Of a stretch of 64,000 nucleotides of DNA, positions 35,524-43,656 are shown one piece after another (position 1 is the stretch's first letter; every line of letters starts with the position of its first letter). This stretch comes from Opitutaceae bacterium (GTDB lineage Bacteria > Verrucomicrobiota > Verrucomicrobiia > Opitutales > Opitutaceae): contig JANQRT010000069.1 in NCBI GenBank assembly GCA_028284385.1, forward strand, positions 62,001 to 126,000, written 5' to 3'. The notes beneath the pieces were generated by a model. It was given only the letters and a program-made list of their open reading frames with translations. It was not told the origin of the DNA and did no database searches. The position numbers and the translations under genes were made by a program.

Positions 35524-36345
35524 ATGATAATAACAGAAAATTTTGTTTTTATACATTGCCAAAAGACCGGAGGAACATTTGTTGCAAACGTCTTGAGAGA
35601 TCTATTATGCCCCAACTCTAACTTCCATATATTTTATCGAATTTACAGGAAATTTAATATAAAAGTCCCTTTCTTTAATTATAAATATAGAGAAATGCTT
35701 GTCAAGGATCGCGATCAACACGGATGGTGCAATGACATACCTAAGAACGATAGAGATAAGCGAATAGTCACTATTATACGAAATCCGTACGACTATTATG
35801 TATCAGCATTCAAATTTCAGTGGTGGAAACGCGAACTCGAGGGTTCGACGCCAAAAAAAGTCGCGGGGTTTTTCTCTGATCCCGAGACTGTCAAAAGACT
35901 GCACCCTGAATATGCCAACTGGAGTTTTGCCGACTTTATCGATATAAGCTGGGAATTCTCGAAATGGAGAAATAGGACGCTAATAAAGTATCCGCAAATG
36001 AAAGACATGGGGCTGCTCACACACCGCTTCGTCTATTTCTATTGCAAAAATCATGAGCAAATTTTCAGAGCGGCCGAGAATTACAATTCTTTTTTCAACG
36101 CAGTTAAATCCAATCTTTACGATATTGATTTTATGAAGCAGGAAAATCTGAACCAGGAGCTCTACGATTTTCTTCTCTCCGTTGGCTACGCGAAGTCCGG
36201 CATTTCCTTTATTCTTGAAAGAAAAAAAATAAATACGAGTCGCAAAGACACGGAATTCAAAAGCTATTATAATGAACCCCTTAAGCAAAGAATACGTGAA
36301 ACCGACGCTCTCCTCTTTGATTTATTTCCTTATTACGATAACTGA
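35524..36345 (+). CDS. Sulfotransferase 4 of 4 (family 2-like)
   Basis: A 273-residue protein with NFVFIHCQKTGGTFVANVLR at about 5-24 as the PAPS loop and IVTIIRNPYDYYVSAFKFQW near 80 as the 3'-phosphate motif. It lies 30 bp after the previous sulfotransferase, so they are probably cotranscribed. The insert between motifs (WWKRELEGSTPKK) is family-typical but its acceptor cannot be predicted. Confidence 0.83.
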   Translation: MIITENFVFIHCQKTGGTFVANVLRDLLCPNSNFHIFYRIYRKFNIKVPFFNYKYREMLVKDRDQHGWCNDIPKNDRDKRIVTIIRNPYDYYVSAFKFQWWKRELEGSTPKKVAGFFSDPETVKRLHPEYANWSFADFIDISWEFSKWRNRTLIKYPQMKDMGLLTHRFVYFYCKNHEQIFRAAENYNSFFNAVKSNLYDIDFMKQENLNQELYDFLLSVGYAKSGISFILERKKINTSRKDTEFKSYYNEPLKQRIRETDALLFDLFPYYDN

Positions 36346-36432
36346 GAGGCATAGCTAAACGAAAGCCTCTGTCATCTAGTAGTAGCAATTTCCTATATTG
36401 TAAGTACTGCAAAATTATATAATTTATAAGAA

Positions 36433-37317
36433 ATGAAAATCTTAGTAGCCAAACTTGGAGCGACAGGAGACGTTGTCAGAACGACCACGCTCATCGATAT
36501 GTTTGATGCAGAAATTATCTGGATCACCGCCGAAAAGAATCTCGCGTTCGTTACAGGGATTTCAGACAAGGTCACTGCATTTACATGGGAACAACGGAAA
36601 ACGATCCCAAACTCAAAGTATGATCTTATTATCAACCTTGAGGATACTTCCGATGTGGGCGATTTTCTGAAGCCCGTCGATGCTACTCAGCGCTTTGGAG
36701 CTTACTCTAGTGATACAGGAAAATTGTTATATACAGGCGACTCGAAAGGCTGGTTTGATTTAAGTCTTATCAGTTCATATGGAAGGGAAAAAGCAGATCA
36801 GCTAAAGCTTTTGAATCGTAGAACTTACCAAGACCTACTTTATGAAGGCCTAGGCTTTACTTTCGAGGGTCAGAAATACAAAATGCCGAATTCAATCGAA
36901 ACGGACCTTCAGGGCGATGTAGCTATTTCCCCCAAAGCAGGACCCGTTTGGCCAATCAAGAATTGGCCCAAATTCGACAAAGTCAAATCGGCGTTAGAGG
37001 AAAAAGGGTTGATAGTAAATTACCTACCGAAGAGGCCCACATTACTCGAACATCTTCAAGATGTGAAAAATCATAGATTGCTTATTAGTGGAGATAGTTT
37101 GCCGATGCATCTTGCACTAGGAGAAGACATTCCTTGCATCTCGCTTTTTACGTGTACAAGCCCTTGGGAAATATATGATTATGGAATTCAACGCAAAATA
37201 GTCTCCCCATTGCTTGAGGATTTCTTCTATCAAAGAAAATATGACGAAAGAGCGGCTTCCGCGATAACCGTCGAAGAAGTAATGAGGGCCGCAGAAGAGA
37301 TGCTAGCAAAAATTTAG
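36433..37317 (+). CDS. Glycosyltransferase family 9 (heptosyltransferase-like)
   Basis: A 294-residue GT9-type protein, short against about 330-350 for LPS heptosyltransferases. It begins MKILVAKLGATGDVVRTTT, the GT9 N-terminal glycine loop with the conserved GD. The C-terminal part has ISPKAGPVWPIKNWPKF (the sugar-nucleotide loop resembling GxxxxxKxWP) and LLISGDSLPMHLALGE, matching the (S/T)D(S/T)GxxHxAxA block. It sits just before hldE-hldD-gmhA, so ADP-heptose is its likely donor. Confidence 0.82.
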   Translation: MKILVAKLGATGDVVRTTTLIDMFDAEIIWITAEKNLAFVTGISDKVTAFTWEQRKTIPNSKYDLIINLEDTSDVGDFLKPVDATQRFGAYSSDTGKLLYTGDSKGWFDLSLISSYGREKADQLKLLNRRTYQDLLYEGLGFTFEGQKYKMPNSIETDLQGDVAISPKAGPVWPIKNWPKFDKVKSALEEKGLIVNYLPKRPTLLEHLQDVKNHRLLISGDSLPMHLALGEDIPCISLFTCTSPWEIYDYGIQRKIVSPLLEDFFYQRKYDERAASAITVEEVMRAAEEMLAKI

Positions 37318-37445
37318 TCGCTTAATCGATATCAGACTCTTCTTCCGACATCAGCCTTGAAACAAACTGTGACTATCCAACTTAAATGAGTTACACAATG
37401 GGTCAATTAAGCGAAACTACGGTTTTATAGCAATTTCACACTCCT

Positions 37446-38882
37446 ATGATAGAGTATATAGAAAAATTAAAGCAGGGACGCGTTTTAGTCTGTGGGGACG
37501 TGATGTTGGACCGCTACTATAAGGGTACAACCGAACGCATCTCTCCAGAAGGACCAGTTGCCGTCGTTCAAATCAGAGATACGGAAGAACGAGCTGGAGG
37601 GGCTGGCAATGTTTCGCTTAACATAGCCTCTCTAGGCGGCATAAGCAGCATAGTAGGGTTAGTTGGCATAGACGATGCAGCTTCCAGTTTGGAAAATATT
37701 CTGACAAATAAGAACGTCGATTGCCATTTCGTCTCCTCATCAGAAGTTCCAACAATAACAAAACTTAGAGTCCTTAGCCAGAATCAGCAACTTATAAGAT
37801 TGGACTGGGAGGAAACAGATAAACATATCGATAATGAGCAGCTCTATGCGCATTATTCGAAATGTCTCAATCATGTAGATTCCGTGATCCTTTCCGATTA
37901 TGCAAAAGGGACGTTGAATGGAGCTCAAAATCTGATCGAGCTCGCTCGAAATTCTAATAAGACCGTTCTTGTGGATCCGAAGGGAACCGATTTTTCAAAA
38001 TACCGCAATGCTTCGGTATTGACACCAAATATGAAAGAGTTCGAAGCGGTTGCAGGTAAATCACGCACTGAGGACGAATTTCTAGATAAAGCGCTGCTGC
38101 TAACGGAGAAACTTGAGCTAGAGGCAATGCTAGTAACTCGGAGCGAAAAGGGCATGACGCTGATTGAGCGCCAAGGCGGGATCCATACGTATCCAACACA
38201 AGCCAAGCAAGTCTTCGATGTGACTGGAGCAGGGGATACTGTGATCGGCACGCTCGGCTTGGCTCTCGCATGCGGCACACCACTTTCCACTGCTGTCAAT
38301 CTAGCAAACGCTGCAGCAGGTATAGTGGTAGGTAAAGTAGGAACTGCCACCGTCACTCCCCGAGAACTTGCTGAGGCCATTACTAATGTGCAGCCAAGAG
38401 CAAAATTTGGTCTAGTCGATGAGGGGGATCTGAAGCAATGGGTTAAAGAATCGAGAGATGCCGGAATGACAATCGTCATGACCAACGGCTGCTTCGATGT
38501 TCTTCATCCCGGACATGTTGCATACCTTGAGGAAGCTAAGAATCTTGGTGATCGCTTGATAATTGCGCTAAACGACGATGACTCGATCCGCAGGCTAAAA
38601 GGAGAAAAGCGTCCGATCAACCAACTCAAGGACCGAGCCCATGTTTTGGCTGGCTTGAAATCTGTTGATTGGGTCGTACCATTTTCAGAAGATACACCAG
38701 AACGAATCATCGGAGAGATACTGCCAAGTATTCTGGTAAAAGGAGGAGACTATAAACCCGAAGACCTGGCCGGAGGGAAAGCCGTCCTAGCAAATGGAGG
38801 CAAAGTCTCCACTCTCAAATTTATAGAAGGATGCTCAACAACTAGCATTATAGATAAAATTGTTAACTCTCAAAAGGATTAA
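37446..38882 (+). CDS. hldE: Bifunctional heptose 7-phosphate kinase / heptose 1-phosphate adenylyltransferase
   Basis: Makes ADP-D-glycero-D-manno-heptose. Of 478 residues, about 1-325 form a PfkB-type kinase with GGAGNVSLNIASLGG near 51 and the anion hole/catalytic DVTGAGDTVIGTL near 258. About 345-478 form a nucleotidyltransferase with TNGCFDVLHPGHVAYL (the HxGH motif) and LNDDDSIRRLKG. Both halves are intact. It is followed after 4 bp by hldD. gmhB, the phosphatase between the two activities, is not in the window. Confidence 0.94.
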   Translation: MIEYIEKLKQGRVLVCGDVMLDRYYKGTTERISPEGPVAVVQIRDTEERAGGAGNVSLNIASLGGISSIVGLVGIDDAASSLENILTNKNVDCHFVSSSEVPTITKLRVLSQNQQLIRLDWEETDKHIDNEQLYAHYSKCLNHVDSVILSDYAKGTLNGAQNLIELARNSNKTVLVDPKGTDFSKYRNASVLTPNMKEFEAVAGKSRTEDEFLDKALLLTEKLELEAMLVTRSEKGMTLIERQGGIHTYPTQAKQVFDVTGAGDTVIGTLGLALACGTPLSTAVNLANAAAGIVVGKVGTATVTPRELAEAITNVQPRAKFGLVDEGDLKQWVKESRDAGMTIVMTNGCFDVLHPGHVAYLEEAKNLGDRLIIALNDDDSIRRLKGEKRPINQLKDRAHVLAGLKSVDWVVPFSEDTPERIIGEILPSILVKGGDYKPEDLAGGKAVLANGGKVSTLKFIEGCSTTSIIDKIVNSQKD

Positions 38883-38886
38883 TCAC

Positions 38887-39822
38887 ATGATTGTAGTAAC
38901 GGGAGGCGCAGGTTTCATTGGCAGTAATTTAGTTCATACGCTCAACCAGCAAGGACAATTTGACATACTTGTTGTCGACGAACTAAGCGACGGCAAGAAG
39001 TTCTTCAATATTTCAAACGCGAAGATTAGCGACTATCAGGAAAAAGACCGTTTTCTTATGTCAGTCGAAAACGGGACGATATCAGAAGATATAGAATGCA
39101 TTTACCATCTTGGAGCCTGCTCGACGACAACCGAATGGGATGGCCGTTACATGATGGAGAACAATTACGAGTATTCTAAAAGTTTATACGCGTTTTGCAA
39201 CGAACGAAGGATTCCATTTCTTTATGCTTCTTCAGCAGCAGTCTATGGAGGAAGTTCGGAGTTTAAAGAAGAGCCGCAATATGAGAACCCCCTAAACGTC
39301 TATGGCTACTCCAAACTACAATTTGATAACTACATACGATTGCAATCACCGAACGCGCAAGTAGTTGGATTTCGTTTTTTCAATGTATATGGTCCACGCG
39401 AGACGCATAAGGGCTCTATGGCAAGCGTGGCCTACCATCACAATACACAATGGCACAAAAATGGCGTCGTTAAGCTTTTTGGCCCATACGATGGTTACAA
39501 AGCTGGCCAGCAAAAGCGGGATTTTATCTATGTCGATGATGTCGTCAGCGTTATGCAGTGGTTCAAGGCTAATCCGGAAAAGTCAGGCATTTTTAATTTG
39601 GGCACAGGCAGGGCTCAGCCATTCCAGGACATTGCGGATACTGTTTTAGATTTCCACGGCTCAGGCGAAATTGAATATATTGAATTTCCTGAACATCTTA
39701 AGGGAAGCTATCAAAGTTTTACCCAAGCCAATATCGAAAATCTGCGTTCATCTGGCTGTACTGTAAAATTCGATACGGTCCAAGAAGGCGTTACTAAGTA
39801 CATGCAATTTCTAAATCCATGA
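38887..39822 (+). CDS. hldD: ADP-L-glycero-D-manno-heptose 6-epimerase
   Basis: Epimerises C6 of ADP-D-glycero-D-manno-heptose to the L form. The 311-residue SDR has IVVTGGAGFIGSNLV at the N terminus, the catalytic Ser in YASSAAVYGG and YxxxK in YGYSKLQFDNY. The ATG at 38887 places the Rossmann motif two residues from the start, as in the family. It shares a 4-bp stop-start overlap with gmhA. Confidence 0.93.
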   Translation: MIVVTGGAGFIGSNLVHTLNQQGQFDILVVDELSDGKKFFNISNAKISDYQEKDRFLMSVENGTISEDIECIYHLGACSTTTEWDGRYMMENNYEYSKSLYAFCNERRIPFLYASSAAVYGGSSEFKEEPQYENPLNVYGYSKLQFDNYIRLQSPNAQVVGFRFFNVYGPRETHKGSMASVAYHHNTQWHKNGVVKLFGPYDGYKAGQQKRDFIYVDDVVSVMQWFKANPEKSGIFNLGTGRAQPFQDIADTVLDFHGSGEIEYIEFPEHLKGSYQSFTQANIENLRSSGCTVKFDTVQEGVTKYMQFLNP

Positions 39823-40394
39823 GTAGCACAAAGAATCTATTTTCACAAACGCTCGAACAGCATTCCGAGACCATTAGATCGCTGAATGAAATCCATTCAG
39901 ATATTGACGCTGTTGCTACCTTAATGATCCAATCTTTAGAAGAGGGTGGAAAAATCATATGGATGGGTAACGGTGGAAGCGCTGCAGACGCTCAGCATCT
40001 AGCTGCTGAACTGGTAGTTAGATTTAAGAAAAACAGAAGAGCTCTCGCGTCGATAGCGTTAACGACCGATTCCTCAGTGCTCACCGCCTGCGGAAACGAT
40101 TTTGGCTACGACGTTCTTTTTCAAAGGCAGGTTGAAGCTCTCTGCAGCCCCAAAGACGTCGTAGTCGGAATCAGTACCTCGGGAAACAGCGCGAATATAA
40201 TTAAAGGAATAGAGGCCGCAAAAGATTTGCATGCAAAGACAGTTGGATTTCTTGGCCGAAATGGAGGCGCCATGAAGGAGCTCGTCGACCACCAAATCTT
40301 GGTGCGAAGCGAATATACAGATCGCACTCAGGAGGCCCATATACTAATTGGTCACTACCTATGCGAAGTTATTGAAAACGCCTTAGGCGATTAA
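39819..40394 (+). CDS. gmhA: Phosphoheptose isomerase
   Basis: Converts sedoheptulose-7-phosphate to D-glycero-D-manno-heptose-7-phosphate, the first step to ADP-heptose. The 191-residue SIS-domain protein has GNGGSAADAQHLAAELVVRF, the SIALTTDSSVLTACGND block and ISTSGNSANIIKGI, all diagnostic. It completes an hldE-hldD-gmhA run inside the locus. Heptose may thus be for this polymer as well as for LPS core. Confidence 0.95.
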   Translation: MSSTKNLFSQTLEQHSETIRSLNEIHSDIDAVATLMIQSLEEGGKIIWMGNGGSAADAQHLAAELVVRFKKNRRALASIALTTDSSVLTACGNDFGYDVLFQRQVEALCSPKDVVVGISTSGNSANIIKGIEAAKDLHAKTVGFLGRNGGAMKELVDHQILVRSEYTDRTQEAHILIGHYLCEVIENALGD

Positions 40395-40472
40395 AATCTT
40401 ATCCGCATTGAGTAGATCCGCATTTTATGCTCGGCGAACAAAGGTTCGCAGCATTCGCATAGAAACCCTTTC

Positions 40473-41732
40473 TTGATGATTACGACGGACACATACAACA
40501 AAGCGGCATGTTCTCTTTCGGAATTGAAGGAATCCGAGCAAAAATTCTTAGATTGGCTCGAGTCCGTAGGTTATACTAGCTATGACCCCTATGATATCTG
40601 GGGCACAAAGTTTGGCTTGTGGTCTAGAAAAATATACTATGGTAAAGGTATTTTAGGCCTCCCTTTCATAGCCCCCTTCATCTTGATTGATTTTTTTTGC
40701 CCTTCGGCGAGAAAGCTTTTCGTAAAAAAGGAAAGGTTCGCGACAGCAGACGGGCAACTCTTACTAGCCTTTCTTAATATGTATAGAGTAAGTTCCGACG
40801 CGAAGTATTTAGACAAAGCGATTGCTCTTTCTCAAGACCTATTAGACTACTCAATATCAGGCTATCGCGGCTACTGCTGGGGTTATCCATTCGATTGGCA
40901 GAACTCGAAGGACACAATGTGGTCGAAAAACACACCTTACATAACGTGTACGCCTTACTGCTTTGAAGCCTTTATCGAACTCTACGATGAAACGAAAGAC
41001 GAGCGGTTCTATGATATCGCCGAGAGCATCTCGAAGTTCGTGTACGAAGACCTCAACGATACGAGTACCAGCGAGAATTCCGCCGCCGGCAGCTATTCAC
41101 CAATCGATAATAGTAAAGTCATTAATGCTAGCGCATACAGAGCTTGGTTGTTGATCGAAGCCTCGAAGCGCTTTAATAAGCCGGAATACAAGGAACGAGG
41201 CCTGAAAAATCTTAATTTCATACTAGAAAACCAACAGCCAGATGGATCATGGCTATATGCGGTCGTTGACGAAGGGAAGTCATTCATTGATCATTTTCAT
41301 ACGTGTTTTGTACTTAAGAATTTGTATAAACTGAACGAGGTGTTACAAGATGAAAACGTGACTCGTTCGATAATCAGAGGATTTGAGTATCATAAGACTC
41401 ATCTGTTTCACGAGGACGGCAATCCTAAGTCATTCTCTCAAGAACCCCGATTTCAAGTTACCCAAATTGAGATGTACAATTTTGCGGAGTCCATAACACT
41501 TGGAGCGCTCTTGAAACCCCTAATACCAGAAGCATACGGAATCGGGCACACGCTTGCGAAACGGCTAGTCACTCAGCATCAACTGCCGAGAGGCTACTTT
41601 AAAACAAGAATTTTCAAGGGAGGCATCAATCATACATTTCCATTCCTGAGATGGCCCCAGGCTCAATTGTACTACGCTATCACCAATCTTTTTCATGCGG
41701 CTGTTAAAGAACAGGATTATCAAGCACACTAG
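40473..41732 (+). CDS. Alpha/alpha-toroid protein of unknown function in polysaccharide loci
   Basis: A 419-residue protein not recognised by function. Helical repeats with aromatic/Gly-rich turns (YGYSRP-like, GYRGYCWGYPFDWQ at about 130, INASAYRAWLLIEASK near 215, QQPDGSWLYAV near 260, and LPRGYFKTRIFKGG near 370) suggest an (alpha/alpha)6-barrel of the six-hairpin glycosidase, uronyl-epimerase or terpene-cyclase type. Similar proteins in polysaccharide clusters are often mislabelled delta-aminolevulinic acid dehydratase. There is no signal peptide, and residues 60-85 are hydrophobic enough to touch the membrane. It stands between gmhA and the NRPS genes. Confidence 0.6.
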   Translation: MMITTDTYNKAACSLSELKESEQKFLDWLESVGYTSYDPYDIWGTKFGLWSRKIYYGKGILGLPFIAPFILIDFFCPSARKLFVKKERFATADGQLLLAFLNMYRVSSDAKYLDKAIALSQDLLDYSISGYRGYCWGYPFDWQNSKDTMWSKNTPYITCTPYCFEAFIELYDETKDERFYDIAESISKFVYEDLNDTSTSENSAAGSYSPIDNSKVINASAYRAWLLIEASKRFNKPEYKERGLKNLNFILENQQPDGSWLYAVVDEGKSFIDHFHTCFVLKNLYKLNEVLQDENVTRSIIRGFEYHKTHLFHEDGNPKSFSQEPRFQVTQIEMYNFAESITLGALLKPLIPEAYGIGHTLAKRLVTQHQLPRGYFKTRIFKGGINHTFPFLRWPQAQLYYAITNLFHAAVKEQDYQAH

Positions 41733-41762
41733 CTGCTCTTACATTGAAACACGTTGAATCCC

Positions 41763-41773
41763 GGTAGCCTGCT
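41763..41773 (+). promoter_or_regulatory. Degenerate ops-like element before the NRPS genes
   Basis: GGTAGCCTGCT matches ops from GGTAGC through nTGCT, but the upstream GG of the full core is replaced by CC. It lies 12 bp before the ATG of the A-PCP gene, close for an element that must act before translation. It could be a second loading site for the RfaH-like protein or chance. Confidence 0.3.
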
Positions 41774-41784
41774 CGAGTTTAGCC

Positions 41785-43644
41785 ATGCCGCTAATACATA
41801 CACTCTTTGAACGACAAGCTAAATTGATCCCTGAAGAAACGAGCTTAATCTTCGGGGATCGCAAGGCGACCTATAGTCAATTGAATAGCATGGCCGATAA
41901 CATCGCCTCGGCTATATTGCAAAGACGCCTTTCGGATAGCGAGCTAGTTCCGGTTTTTATGGAACGCTCGATTGAAATGATCGCAGCGGTTATAGGTGTA
42001 TTGAAAGCGGGTTTTGCTTATGTTCCCATCGATCCGAATTATCCGAAGCAGCGAATTGCCTTCATGCTCGAATCTTCGAAGGCTAATAGAATAATATTAA
42101 GTGAACACTTAGACCAACGCCTACCTGATTTACTACAAGAAAAATTTATATTCGGCCAAAATCTTGGCTTAAACAATAAGCTAGCTGAAACTACGCGGGC
42201 AGAAGTCTTGCAAGACGATAATTCGCTTGCGTACGTAATATTCACTTCAGGATCGACAGGACAGCCTAAAGGGGTCTCGGTTCACCATGGAGCGCTGACA
42301 AATCTTCTTGAATGGCAAAATGAGACATTGCCAGCGCCACCAGGCGAGCGCACGCTTCAATTTACCTCTTTGAGCTTCGATGTATCCTTTCAGGAGATAT
42401 TCAGCACGCTTTGCTACGGCGGATGCCTCGTACTGGTAGATGAGGAAACAAGAAGAGATCCTAAATCGCTTTGGAAGCACATAGAAGATTGGAAAATCAA
42501 TAGAATCTACCTGCCATTCGTCGCTCTACAGCAATTATCGGATGCTTTTGAACATTCAAGTCGTATTGAACAAGCTCTAAAGCATGTCATAACTGCGGGC
42601 GAGCAGCTACAAGCGACAGATTCTATAAAAGCGTTGTTCAAAGCTCTCCCCAACACACGACTACACAATCATTACGGTCCCAGCGAAACGCATGTGGTCA
42701 CTGCTCACACGCTTTCTGAAAAGGTAGAGTCTTGGCCATCGCTTCCACCAATAGGCAAGGCCATCGCCAATTCTGAGGTACTATTTATAGACGAAGACGG
42801 AAATGTCGCTGATCCTTCATCTGGAGGCGAAATGTGGCTTGGCGGCGCGTGCGTCGGACAAGGGTATTTCCAAAGAGATGATCTCACAAACGAGCGATTC
42901 ATAAGCAAAGGAGGTATTCGATATTACAAGACAGGAGACCTTGGTAAGGCATTGCCGAACGGCGATATTCAGTTCCTCGGACGTATTGACGGTCAAGTGA
43001 AGATCCGCGGCCATCGCGTAGAGCTAGGAGAGATAGAAAGTAGGTTATCATCGCATCCTTCTGTCCTGGAGTGCGCTGTAAGCACATTTGAACGAGGGAG
43101 CGAGAGAGTGCTCACGGCATATATCGTATCTAATTCAGATCAAGAATGGGATATACACGACCTTAAGGCATATTTGCGTCAAGACTTGGCCGAGTACATG
43201 ATTCCATCGAGTTTCGTTTCCATCGAAAGACTGCCTACAACGCCGAGCGGTAAACTGGATCGCAAAAGCCTTCCGCTTCCCGATTTCGGAGATACAGGAC
43301 CTAGCGCTAATTACATAGCTCCGAAAGAAGGCCTGGAGGAAACAATCGCAGAGGTTTGGAGCCGAGTCCTTGAAATACGGTGGGTAGGTTCAGCAGATAA
43401 CTTTTTCGATATCGGAGGAACCTCGATCAGTATAGCAAAGGTACACGATGAATTAACCAGGACATTGCAGCGAGAGATCGCTACCCCTATATTATTTCAA
43501 TATCCAACGATCTCCGTGCTTGCCAGCTACTTGGAAAATGGAAACGAGCCTTCACGAAAAACAAAGCAGAGAGCTAATCGCGCAACTATGGCAAGAAAAT
43601 CTCTCGCTCGAGCGAAAGCCGCTCGCTTAAATAAAAATCGCTAG
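41785..43644 (+). CDS. NRPS adenylation-PCP protein, proline-type A domain
   Basis: Activates an amino acid as AMP ester and loads it on its own carrier. Of 619 residues, the A domain (about 1-500) has core motifs YVIFTSGSTGQPKG, NHYGPSETH, YKTGDLG, GRIDGQVKIRGHRVELGEIE and TPSGKLDRKSLP. The PCP (about 515-585) has the 4'-phosphopantetheine Ser, S547, in DIGGTSIS. By alignment to GrsA the specificity residues read D V Q Y I A H V V K, matching the L-proline consensus (DVQxIAHVVK). There is no C domain, so it is a loading module. A basic Arg/Lys tail of about 35 residues follows the PCP and may dock with the KS. The weak RBS follows an ops-like site. Confidence 0.88.
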   Translation: MPLIHTLFERQAKLIPEETSLIFGDRKATYSQLNSMADNIASAILQRRLSDSELVPVFMERSIEMIAAVIGVLKAGFAYVPIDPNYPKQRIAFMLESSKANRIILSEHLDQRLPDLLQEKFIFGQNLGLNNKLAETTRAEVLQDDNSLAYVIFTSGSTGQPKGVSVHHGALTNLLEWQNETLPAPPGERTLQFTSLSFDVSFQEIFSTLCYGGCLVLVDEETRRDPKSLWKHIEDWKINRIYLPFVALQQLSDAFEHSSRIEQALKHVITAGEQLQATDSIKALFKALPNTRLHNHYGPSETHVVTAHTLSEKVESWPSLPPIGKAIANSEVLFIDEDGNVADPSSGGEMWLGGACVGQGYFQRDDLTNERFISKGGIRYYKTGDLGKALPNGDIQFLGRIDGQVKIRGHRVELGEIESRLSSHPSVLECAVSTFERGSERVLTAYIVSNSDQEWDIHDLKAYLRQDLAEYMIPSSFVSIERLPTTPSGKLDRKSLPLPDFGDTGPSANYIAPKEGLEETIAEVWSRVLEIRWVGSADNFFDIGGTSISIAKVHDELTRTLQREIATPILFQYPTISVLASYLENGNEPSRKTKQRANRATMARKSLARAKAARLNKNR

Positions 43645-43656
43645 AAATACTATATT

